Below are positions 34,701 to 40,728 of a stretch of DNA of 64,000 bases, piece by piece (the stretch's first letter is position 1; each line of letters starts with the position of its first letter). The stretch is from Verrucosispora sp. NA02020. GTDB lineage: Bacteria > Actinomycetota > Actinomycetes > Mycobacteriales > Micromonosporaceae. The notes below the pieces were generated by a model that worked only from the letters and a program-made list of their open reading frames with translations, was not told the origin of the DNA and made no database searches. The stretch is from assembly GCF_013364215.1 (NCBI RefSeq), contig NZ_CP054923.1:2914001-2978000 (forward strand), read 5' to 3'. Made by a program: the position numbers and the translations under genes.

Positions 34701-37459
34701 TCCGCGCCGACCTGCTCGGCGGGCTGTCCCAGGAACGCCGCAACGACCTCGACGACAGGATCCGCCTGCTCGGGCTCGACGACGGGCAGCCGGTGATGCT
34801 GCTCTGGGTCCGCCGCCGGGCACCGGAACCGGGCACGTCCCCCGAACCTGACCTGCCGGACGCCTTCCTGGAACAACTCGCGCGGGAGTACCAGGACCGC
34901 CACCCGACCGGACGGGTGCTGCTGATCGGCGACAACCCCGGCCCTGCCCTGCGGAACCGCCGTCCCGACCTGTTCACCGACCCCCACCTGACCGGTGCGC
35001 CGCCGACGGCCGACCCGAACGCCGACGACCGTGCCGACCAGGCGTACCTCCTGGACCTGCTCCGACAGGACGGCCACCGGCCACTGCTCTCGGTCGACAT
35101 GTCGGGCGACACCGCCGACCTGACCGCGCTGCTCGGTATCGACACCGTGCACCTCGAACGAGGCGCGTCGCGGGGCGACCCCACCGATCGGGTCGCCCGC
35201 TCCGGCGAGGCGCCGGACGGCCCGGACCCGCAGCGGGACGCGGCGGTGTCGACATGGCGTCGACAGCGGTTCGAGGCCCCGACCGAGTGGCTCGTCCACC
35301 ACGCCCGACTCGCTGACATCGTCGACCGGCTCCCTGCCGACGCCACCGTCGCGCAACGACGGACACACCTGCGCGAACTCTGGGAGGCGATCGACGACTG
35401 GCGGCAGACGGTGACGGAGCAGGAGGTCCGGCTCACCGCCTCGGCCGACGACGCGCCCGACTGGATCGGCCGAGGCGAGGTCCTGGCCGAATCGCTGCTG
35501 GCCGCCTACCTCGCTCTCGACCCGGACACCGTCCCCGCGCATCTGCCCGACCCGCTGGTCGGCTCGGTCCTGAACCACCAGATCGCGACCGCCCACGCCC
35601 TGATCGTCGAGCTGGACCCGACCCGGTATCTGCGACTGACGCCGGGAGAACTGGACCGGATCTTCGCACCGCCGGAGACGCGGCGAGCCGGCCACGAGGG
35701 CACTCCCGACCGATCCGGCCGCGACGAGACCACGCGGACCGACCGCACCGACCAGGACGACGAGGACACGCACGGGGTGCCGCTCGGCTGGCAGGCGCGG
35801 CAGGAACGGGGTCTCCTCATCGTCGAGACCGACGGCCTGCGCAGCGTCGACCGGGACGGCGGATTCCCCCGCCCACCTGGACCACCGCCACCCGGGGACG
35901 GTCCGACCGACGGGGACGGTCCTACCGGCGGCCGGCCAGCGGGTACGGGCCTCGATCCGGACCGCGACCCGGCCGCAGCGAAGGACGCCTCCCACGCCAG
36001 TGGGTCGCCGCACCAGCGGTCCCGGCAGGACACCGGCGGTCACCAGCGACACCCCAACACCCCGGTGGACCGATCCGACGGCAGCCGCTCCGAGGTCGGA
36101 CCGACCATCGCCGACGTGCGGCGGCTGCTGTCCGTCGCACAGACCCGACAGATGGTCGACGGCCTCCGCGACCGCATCGACCGCATGCTGTCCCGCGTGC
36201 CGCACGACAGCCCGGACCACGCCGAGCTGCGCCGGTTGCGCGAACGCACCCGGGCCTGGCGTCCGGTCGGAATCCCGATCGACGTCCCCGGTGCCGGGCG
36301 ACTGCGGCTGCGTGACGTTCCCGACGACCGCGACTGTCTGTTCTGGGCGGTGCTCGAAGCGAGCCGCCGGCAACGCGTCCCGCTACCCGGCGACCCAGCC
36401 GGCCCGGCGGACCTCCGCGCCCATGCCGCCGACCTGATAGCGCAGCAGCCGGCGAGGTTCGAGCCACATCTCGGTCGTACCGCCGGCCAGATCATCGCCG
36501 ACCAGCTCCACCATCAGCACGCCGACACCCGACTCACCCCCGGCTGGGAGTACGTGCCGGCCACCGCCGAGACCCGGAAGGCCTGGCGCGCCGAGGCGGA
36601 GCTCGACGAGCTACGCCGTCGCGCCAGGACACACGGCGTCGTCGGCGTCGACGACCTCACCCGGGAGGACCTGCGCGCGCTGCTGACCGCTCAGGACCCG
36701 GCCACTGCTGGGACCCTCGCGGACCACGTCCGGTCCGCCGTCGCCGAGCGGGAGCGTCGGCAGCCGAGGGTGCAGTGGCTCCAGGAGGTCGCCGACCGGA
36801 TCGACCGCGGCGACCGCAACATCCTCGGGATGCTGGCCGTCCACTTCGTCGATCGTGGCGAGGCCGGCAACGCCGAGGTGGTCAGACGGATCCTCGACAC
36901 CGTGGAACGGCACGGCCGGGCACCCAGCGGTGTGGAACTGCTGGAGGCCGCGATGCGGCAGCGCGACCTGTGGAACTCGGCGATCGGCGACGACGTGCCG
37001 ACCGCCCTGGCGCTGGCACTGGACCTCGACCTCGTCGTCGTCCCCATCGACGCGGGCCCCGGCCGCGTGCCGGTCGTGACGGGGGCACCCCAGCCGTTGC
37101 AGCCGTCGGCGCCCCACCGTCTCTACGTCGCCCGCGCATTCAACCACTTCCAGTCCCTCGAACCGGCCGACGGCACCACGTGGGCCGGTGGCGTGCACCC
37201 GCCACCGTCCGGCACCACCGCGTCGGGGAGCAGCCTCCGGTGGCACCGCTCCGATCTCGATCCGACCGCACTGCATCAGGCCGTCGACGCCGTCGTCATG
37301 CGGTACGACCTGTCCCCACCGGTCGACCCGACGTTTCTCGACGGACTGCGCACCCGGGTCCAGGAGGCACTGGTCCAGGGCACCGACCCGGTGGCCGCCG
37401 CCGACCGGTTCGCCGCCGTCCACGGCCACCTCCCCACGACCTTCCAGGCGGGACCATGA
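25742..37459 (+). CDS. Giant T7SS polymorphic-toxin-like protein with papain-fold and OTU-like domains
   Basis: A 3905-residue protein. Residues about 1-230 are a helical WXG100-like/CpnT-type N-terminus with hydrophobic helices near 115-180. A Pro/Thr/Ser/Gly-rich linker covers about 320-700. Residues about 720-850 look like papain-fold toxin 1 (Tox-PL): NCVLTA with C738, AHAFNVIH with H815 and FLDGQNG with D830. A long region of repeated beta-rich modules follows, then a helical, charged, coiled-coil-like part near 2520-2900. Residues about 3505-3830 resemble an OTU cysteine protease: DRDCLFWA with C3532 and NHFQSL with H3802. Start ATG has GGAGG upstream. Tox-PL proteins often deamidate or cleave host proteins and OTU domains cleave ubiquitin-like or peptide bonds; targets are unknown. 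The following gene overlaps its stop. Confidence 0.82.
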   Translation: MGIEASDDLAGFLKWISGEDFPGTDEDRLFGLSRAYSGAADGVDSALPLLVDAVRSIRRGVSGRADEAFVESMQGYVRNPGYLAAAAEQLRDLGAKSRASGTQVQYVKMMIIGALIQLMIDFIVALAFSFFNPGAALNWLAARVAVFRFLVRTLLGRLIQMVAVNQVVGIGLQVLMDAIVQRLQLSMGTRDRWDGKLTRDAAAVGALGGAVSTFLGPAINLLARRLGGPGARALTDAGADSVPPPSNTFRQALTTPEPRPTGRQATADAAGEMASEAAVEYLTEGLYGVMTGQGWNVGGAAAVSGAVSGAASAAGTNIGDAIRPDPDGSTRDAEPDDPGPPRTTPTPDPTSKSSSPPPDGPPPPIDGPSSADTPPPPGPDGAGAPAAPDGTGAPAVVGASGGPSDGRSTTSTGPDRAAASGTPGGGDADRSGSPPSDGTGVGTGHQVDPTGPYPPGGLVAAGGPVAAGAVTGNGVASAPTTTGGNGGNGTVDPSSTGAAPSNDARPSAVPAAAVTTSGGPFVAPPAPSAAPVPPAPAAPSMGGQGAATPTPVTTPNAATTPVSSTGASPASTPPNGGGSTAGPTTNGGPSPTRPAAPTPVPSAATTTITPAGTTVSSTGPAPTGSSGTPSNAPVPVRPATVAGTVATPVPSPASSLTTSTAAPTPVPSASTDATPTDTTPQTNGGPRGDLRARDAESGTEATPRTDPRPDATVVQRDYPWLPGINPLRRRKGEFGTNCVLTAIVTDMAFTEKLRPGERLQSSPSTLAPLEHLTRYRDRAPVAVADFAAVTRVMRSAPQGSRGIVVVHRAGRDFAHAFNVIHDHNGVVFLDGQNGTLADLSIQPDTVLFVPTTDGVPVDGLVRGLDVPIGGRSSDTTGGRLDAPAETGTDSDGDDETVVPPPRTEGVEGIEGNGTASAEETALLTVDHRAGEHPAPDSLDDGLVAVGYLTAGSLGAAEVVRVTGLAEVEQAARDLVRQRGSRKVRGLDEFLRRLHNDADGSGDLHGLVGRGEHVPVTVDGRQVELRVSVTLDELRRTPDQDPDTVLTRIDRAGAVTTASGITKSKSGGVDASLTVSPAGAVEPGLVGGGLNLHATLRRLTQALSTLRSLVTHRQARPSNGADRIAARATYRLELWERAADGTNQQVGPAREVPTEAILKIPRHALVADRNEQRAEGLGPSTTPRVHQVEAAVVPELWRLAERTLPPGLFAVGSASRAELSRLLSTRNVEAALEEFTGGLRIPALWNETTNEVAGPFTITAGSAEHIVRSTATDVVLRDSAQVVVANEHSAAASASFGAALQAGWNGPRDETAAPLTGSVGVGVSGRREQAALGGGSGGRKRAVIYTGETELRDYPVTWRIQGAGIDEVSTEPDHLFVRVATDLPPDLPTGQGTRLPDDAQVVTGPLGDGAVRDVTGLAEVLADIESVLRAYPGFVVDGPAPVDTIRTLRDLMEHRRNEESLRTALSQPAVRAMVDSLFDTGIVVELKRYGWYRNEYVRIVLTATRTAGRRTGESQSISMRETDIGGDRAQAHTSVSRDYQAGIRFGFFDRWRKPSSRALAAAGVGYQYTRTNGRKLATGQQVAQVEMSVSPTPKDGRTTAREYELDLDFQVEVSSYSRPRSLYRTVTAGLLSHRSDRRWVGLPDGQNLDPNHLEFSGTPQTIRLRPGRMRIWVSELWADRMGVEEPAPRPDGATDDRAVPVLHDVTETAPPPLPFAGLPLRFHTEGVGPLAPIRDAALDLLEGLPHGDMLTSPGSASRSQIDALFTPEFANGRTRNLISPGETSGTLFAGGVFRDDLGSLQVAFAPTAFRPVDPGSWELESSMAGSYPITSAQVTGGMHALRLFGLFGHRGDGDYAGNASLQPGVQWHDDLRTTTVTDTGGAERNVVQSGAFVFYRVDGDWHLTARTRWAGASDFLAGQIGVRHQRVSVENGLVIAVALRDVQTTNAWIEQHNADPANADRQIPTLPLPPDPPTPPQTIHLPPATGAPTWRIPDNLTLDSGDLGRAWVDNLGGPDLYQQIRDRLREQGVDLLPDEPLRDPLGNVGRAKAIFGRFGLAAFVDSLLSNDLLVRLYDRRRMRRFAFVARTTTGVDVRIRARLTPPRLTEVISDPTEIEYYTKANHTAAVDRSKGITVDVSGSYVPGRDTSGSDPENPPKHHGGVFGAGPGARLGHQSDADRSTATAAVDERVVTGTGPLIEFESILELTVTTSDTHRTTPIRVPIRLRIPESATRVREPAPEPPSADRPTGGPTALTSAQTEPNAIRRWQRGGTRLPTEAMVTSFPAARASEDAARMAVAAHACTSRLQRAIGTDPLRNPRSIVPAAVHDQATPEWSKAQYPRIANEGVTTGLTGPGIAPRYRAVLERYARLGPPSLARIVTDDRMERPKQVSVATSTQTQSRNLAGFEVDLRTGTSGVNPVTRHDAPMPGQLGVGSGSAARSGTTANTGSNVKYRGRTMVFTFTVQERHVVREPTDPLGDRAGTEVTLPGTIEVQVPEEVARANGWLDDTDPARRHAIDSTVAAWENALTSRADWLQRAAEWRAAETELRDLPPDAADSRRDQAEAQATAARIESRAAQERYLQARADAEGLADRLAAGRDRQPADATAHGIPALPENDAARRRFEQDRGQALDTLALTTAEDLATALDRHTADFRTALRRPRTATVDQLRHLATARAHRDQLVPLADLVRRGELTPETGDDAGREPSGQPGVDQQLVDLAAAARALLDQVTANAPTEPDLTPVLRAQHRVLRHQLPPPGAGHRAWFQTRSVRIQHTVAGLQRTAARLTHTAGRLHRRAAGRDLHKEFRRLVGPGGRAGGDHLLARAAALLALAEEIEAAWRTGTSEAAARYASEFTDRPLSPAPPPGLPPVDRATVDRRLAALDPDTLVPLRHRVDAIVAGRSAGTPQSAAALLDHGYRVTAALLDGTDPHVVARRLAHTRAPSTDTDPPTPPAEHRRRRTARPVGGRRRGSTTSESHRTDDPATRDRLRADLLGGLSQERRNDLDDRIRLLGLDDGQPVMLLWVRRRAPEPGTSPEPDLPDAFLEQLAREYQDRHPTGRVLLIGDNPGPALRNRRPDLFTDPHLTGAPPTADPNADDRADQAYLLDLLRQDGHRPLLSVDMSGDTADLTALLGIDTVHLERGASRGDPTDRVARSGEAPDGPDPQRDAAVSTWRRQRFEAPTEWLVHHARLADIVDRLPADATVAQRRTHLRELWEAIDDWRQTVTEQEVRLTASADDAPDWIGRGEVLAESLLAAYLALDPDTVPAHLPDPLVGSVLNHQIATAHALIVELDPTRYLRLTPGELDRIFAPPETRRAGHEGTPDRSGRDETTRTDRTDQDDEDTHGVPLGWQARQERGLLIVETDGLRSVDRDGGFPRPPGPPPPGDGPTDGDGPTGGRPAGTGLDPDRDPAAAKDASHASGSPHQRSRQDTGGHQRHPNTPVDRSDGSRSEVGPTIADVRRLLSVAQTRQMVDGLRDRIDRMLSRVPHDSPDHAELRRLRERTRAWRPVGIPIDVPGAGRLRLRDVPDDRDCLFWAVLEASRRQRVPLPGDPAGPADLRAHAADLIAQQPARFEPHLGRTAGQIIADQLHHQHADTRLTPGWEYVPATAETRKAWRAEAELDELRRRARTHGVVGVDDLTREDLRALLTAQDPATAGTLADHVRSAVAERERRQPRVQWLQEVADRIDRGDRNILGMLAVHFVDRGEAGNAEVVRRILDTVERHGRAPSGVELLEAAMRQRDLWNSAIGDDVPTALALALDLDLVVVPIDAGPGRVPVVTGAPQPLQPSAPHRLYVARAFNHFQSLEPADGTTWAGGVHPPPSGTTASGSSLRWHRSDLDPTALHQAVDAVVMRYDLSPPVDPTFLDGLRTRVQEALVQGTDPVAAADRFAAVHGHLPTTFQAGP

Positions 37460-38490
37460 CCGAGCATCCCTCTCTCGCGCTGCACCACCTCCTGCTCCGC
37501 CTCGACGGGCACTTCCCCGACGACCTGGTCAGCGAGGCCCGCACCTGGCTGGCCGAGGGCCTGGTGCGCGAGGTGGCCGAAGCGGTCGTGTTCACCGCGC
37601 TGACCGGTGACGTCGCGCTGACGGCCGAGGACGTCGTCGTACTCTCCGAGACGCTGTCGTCGTCGGGGGCCGACACCGCCGCCCTCGCCGAGGTCCGCCG
37701 CACCGACGGGCCGCCGCTACCCATGTACGCGCTGGCGCCCGCCGACCCCACAGCGCTGGCCGAACAGCGGCTGCCGGCCATCCTCGACCTCACCAGCGGA
37801 TATGTCGGCCCGGGTGCACCGGACCCGGTGGACACCGCGATCGTCGCCACGATGCCGGCGCTGACCGGCGTCGAGGCGCTGTGGCGGTCGTGGCGCTACC
37901 CGACCGACGGCACCCCACCCCGACGCGTCTACCTCGTGCACCGACCCGACGGCGCGCTGCCGAGCGCCGCCGCCCGGTTGCAGGCCGTGCTCCGCGAGGC
38001 GGGGGAGAGCACACCACTGGTGCAGGTCTTCGACGACGAGACGGCCCTGCCCGCGCAGCACCGGATCGCCCTGGACTGTGCGGCGCTGCTGTGGACACCC
38101 CGGCCACCCGCCCCGGTCCGGTTCGCCGAGTCGCCCGGCTTCGCCCCCGACCAACCCCGCCTCGACGGGCCGGGCCGCGATCGGGTGCTGACCCGTCTCG
38201 CGTCCGGCGTGCCGCTGCTGACCACCGCGACGTTCCTGGACGACGCCCTGGACCGCACCCGGACCGGGACCGTACCCACGGACCTGCGCACCGACGGCGA
38301 GTGGATCTGGAGCGACATGGTCACCTACTACCTCGACCGGCACCGGCTCGCACCCGGGCCCACCTTCCTGGCCCACCTGCGCGCCTGCGGCCCGCACCCG
38401 CCCCAGGTCGGGCCCGCCGCACTGCACCGTGCCCGGGCCGCGCTGTGGGCGACGACCACGGGTCGACGGGAAACTGCGCGCCGACCGTGA
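37456..38490 (+). CDS. Possible immunity or accessory protein of the giant protein
   Basis: A 344-residue soluble protein whose ATG overlaps the giant gene's stop (ATGA). The N-terminal part is helical and acidic. The C-terminal segment TDGEWIWSDMVTYYLDRHRL is a pattern I associate with small actinobacterial proteins next to secreted toxins. There is no signal peptide. Coupled translation with a toxin-like gene fits an immunity protein, but a chaperone or secretion adaptor is equally possible. Its last codons contain the -35-like element of promoter C. Confidence 0.6.
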   Translation: MTEHPSLALHHLLLRLDGHFPDDLVSEARTWLAEGLVREVAEAVVFTALTGDVALTAEDVVVLSETLSSSGADTAALAEVRRTDGPPLPMYALAPADPTALAEQRLPAILDLTSGYVGPGAPDPVDTAIVATMPALTGVEALWRSWRYPTDGTPPRRVYLVHRPDGALPSAAARLQAVLREAGESTPLVQVFDDETALPAQHRIALDCAALLWTPRPPAPVRFAESPGFAPDQPRLDGPGRDRVLTRLASGVPLLTTATFLDDALDRTRTGTVPTDLRTDGEWIWSDMVTYYLDRHRLAPGPTFLAHLRACGPHPPQVGPAALHRARAALWATTTGRRETARRP

Positions 38491-38516
38491 ACCGCGCCGG
38501 TCCGGCGGTCGTAGTG
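38487..38516 (+). promoter_or_regulatory. ECF-type promoter, site C
   Basis: GTGAACC, 16 nt, CGTAGTG. TGAACC at 38488-38493 includes the stop codon of the upstream gene; CGTAGT is at 38510-38515. It would give a leader of about 44 nt for the downstream operon that leads to the sigma factor. Confidence 0.75.
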
Positions 38517-38565
38517 GGGGCACTCGGGCCGGGACACCCACCACCGGCGGAAGGGAGAACCGCGG

Positions 38566-40728
38566 ATGGCCGCGACGACGGTGGCGGTGACAGGGGTGCT
38601 GACCGAACCGGTCGGCGACGCGCTGCTGCTGCGCACCGCGGCAGAGGACCGGGACCCGGTGGTACGCCTCGTCGGGTCGCTGCCCGCCGAGACCGACCGG
38701 ATCACGGTGGTCAGTACGCCGCAGGTAACCGCCCTGCCGCAGTTCTTCGTGGTGCTGTCCCGGGTGCTCGGGGCGGAGCTGGGCGGCAGCGCCGACGGGA
38801 TCCGGTTGCTGCCGCTCGGTGACTACGCCGACCGTTCCGTCGTCGACCGGGCCGCACGAGGACTGGCGGAGCGGATCGGTCAGGCGGTGACGATTCCACG
38901 AGACCCGCTGCCGGTGGACCAGACCAGATTGACCGGCCCGTACGAGTGGCTGGTCTACCCACCCGGCCGCCCGGCCGGAACCGGCCATGTCTGGCCCACC
39001 CCGGCACCGTCGACCCGTCCCAACCCTGCGCCGTCGACCCGTCCCACCCCGCCGGGTCGACGCACCGCCACCGGCTGGTCGTTGCTGGACACCGGTTCAC
39101 CGGTCACCGGTGCGCCCGCCACCGGGACCGCCGCAGCGGGATTCGTGGTGGAGATCGAGGTCGGCCCGACCGGATTCCGGATCGTCGGTCGGCCGGTACC
39201 ACCGGCGACCCTGGCCACACTGCTCACGACGGTGCGGGCCGACGATCACCAGCCGATGGTGCTGGTCGTCACCGGCACGGCACCGACCGGTCCGGCCGCC
39301 GCCGGACTGATCTTCGGTGGACTGGCCACCGCCCTCGGCGAACCGATCCTCGTCTGCACCGACATCGTCACCGCCGCCGCCGACGGCACCCTGACGACCC
39401 CGGCGACGTTCCATCGCTGGCCGCCCCGCGTCGGTCCCACCGCACCACGTGCGCAGGAGGTCGGTGCAACGCTGCCCGTCGCCCCGGCGCCGCGCGGCCC
39501 TGCGGCGAGCGACGGACCGACGCCGCTGGCCCCTGCCATGCTCATCGAGTTGCGCGACGGCGACCGGTGGCGCGCGCCGAAGGCCGTCGAACCCGCCGAG
39601 GGCCCCCGGCCCCCGGACGGACCGAGGGCCGATCCGGCGCGGGTCCCGGCACCCGCGCCGGCAGACCCGCCGGACCCGACCAACCCCGAGCCGCGCCGTA
39701 CCGACTCGGCGCAAGCCGCCCCCGTTCGGCCCGTCACCGACGCTTTCGTCCCGATCCCCGTGCACCCGGTCCGGACCACGCAGGCCGGTGTTCCGTCGGT
39801 CCTGGCCTCCGGCGAGACATCGCCCGACGTACCGGCGGATACCGGGGCAGCCCGGCCGCCGCACCGGCCCACCAGCCCGGGTGGCCAGCACCCGGAGCGG
39901 GCGTCCGGACCGGTCCCGCCCCGCGCCGTCGTCCGCAGGCTCGACGACAGGTGGGACCCGGACGACCGGACCCGGCTCCGACAGGTGCTCGACGGCCGCT
40001 ACGACGGATACGCCCGGATGGTGACCCGGGTGCTGGCCGAGGAGCCCGGACTCCGGGCCGCCGGCACCGCCGCCGACGTGGTCGCCGCACTGGTCGCCCT
40101 GTGCGCGTTCTGCGGAACCGAGCGCGACCGGATCAACGCCGCCCTGCGCGGCGGCACCGACGACACCCCGGACCGGCTACTGCTCGCCCGGGGTGCCCTG
40201 CACGGACTGCGTCGGCTGCCCACCGTCCTCGGGGCGGTGCACGCCCACGGCGAGGTCCCCGCCCCGGTCCTCGCCGGCTACCGGCCCGGCGACGAACTGG
40301 TCGAGCCCGCCTTCGTCGACGTGGATCTGGTCCGGCGGCCGGCCCCGGCGACCACCGTGGAGTTCGCCGTCTGGTCGGCCACCGCCCGCCGCGTCGACCG
40401 GTTCGGATCAGGGGCACTCTTCCCGCCCGGCAGCCGCTTCGTCGTGCTCGCGGTCGACCCGGCCGAGACCGACGACCGACCGGCCCGGGTGCTGCTCGGC
40501 GACCTGACCGGTGTCGGGTCGCAACCCGCCCACGCGGTCGGCAGGATGCGCGAGCGGCTGCGTCAGGCACTGGAACAGGACGCCCCGCCACCGCCCGACA
40601 CCGCCGCCCCGCACGCGACCCACCGGCTGCTGCGGTTCGCGCCCGGCCTGCACGACGACGGCCGGCGTCTCGTCTGCGATGCCACCGGTCCGGCATCCGA
40701 GCCCGAACGTGGAGGTACCCGACCGTGA
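38566..40728 (+). CDS. T7SS-associated protein with a C-terminal ADP-ribosyltransferase-like region
   Basis: A 720-residue protein. Residues about 1-290 hold two alpha/beta parts split by a Pro-rich stretch, 300-440 are Pro/Ala-rich, and about 450-700 are globular. This last part has INAALRGG, LARGALHGLRRLP, PGDELVEPAFVDVDL, TVEFAVWSATARRV and ALFPPGSRFVVLAV, the order expected of ADP-ribosyltransferase-like folds. The acidic pair normally found before LFPPG is absent (SGALFPPG), so activity is doubtful. Start ATG has AAGGGAGA. Its stop overlaps the next GTG. A structural or substrate-handling role in secretion is possible. Confidence 0.65.
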   Translation: MAATTVAVTGVLTEPVGDALLLRTAAEDRDPVVRLVGSLPAETDRITVVSTPQVTALPQFFVVLSRVLGAELGGSADGIRLLPLGDYADRSVVDRAARGLAERIGQAVTIPRDPLPVDQTRLTGPYEWLVYPPGRPAGTGHVWPTPAPSTRPNPAPSTRPTPPGRRTATGWSLLDTGSPVTGAPATGTAAAGFVVEIEVGPTGFRIVGRPVPPATLATLLTTVRADDHQPMVLVVTGTAPTGPAAAGLIFGGLATALGEPILVCTDIVTAAADGTLTTPATFHRWPPRVGPTAPRAQEVGATLPVAPAPRGPAASDGPTPLAPAMLIELRDGDRWRAPKAVEPAEGPRPPDGPRADPARVPAPAPADPPDPTNPEPRRTDSAQAAPVRPVTDAFVPIPVHPVRTTQAGVPSVLASGETSPDVPADTGAARPPHRPTSPGGQHPERASGPVPPRAVVRRLDDRWDPDDRTRLRQVLDGRYDGYARMVTRVLAEEPGLRAAGTAADVVAALVALCAFCGTERDRINAALRGGTDDTPDRLLLARGALHGLRRLPTVLGAVHAHGEVPAPVLAGYRPGDELVEPAFVDVDLVRRPAPATTVEFAVWSATARRVDRFGSGALFPPGSRFVVLAVDPAETDDRPARVLLGDLTGVGSQPAHAVGRMRERLRQALEQDAPPPPDTAAPHATHRLLRFAPGLHDDGRRLVCDATGPASEPERGGTRP

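Noticed and set aside
38946..40724. Extension of the beta-helix/AAA gene upstream
   Set aside because: The extended part is Arg/Pro-rich and lies within the 720-residue protein gene in another frame. The GTG overlapping that gene's stop is the better start.
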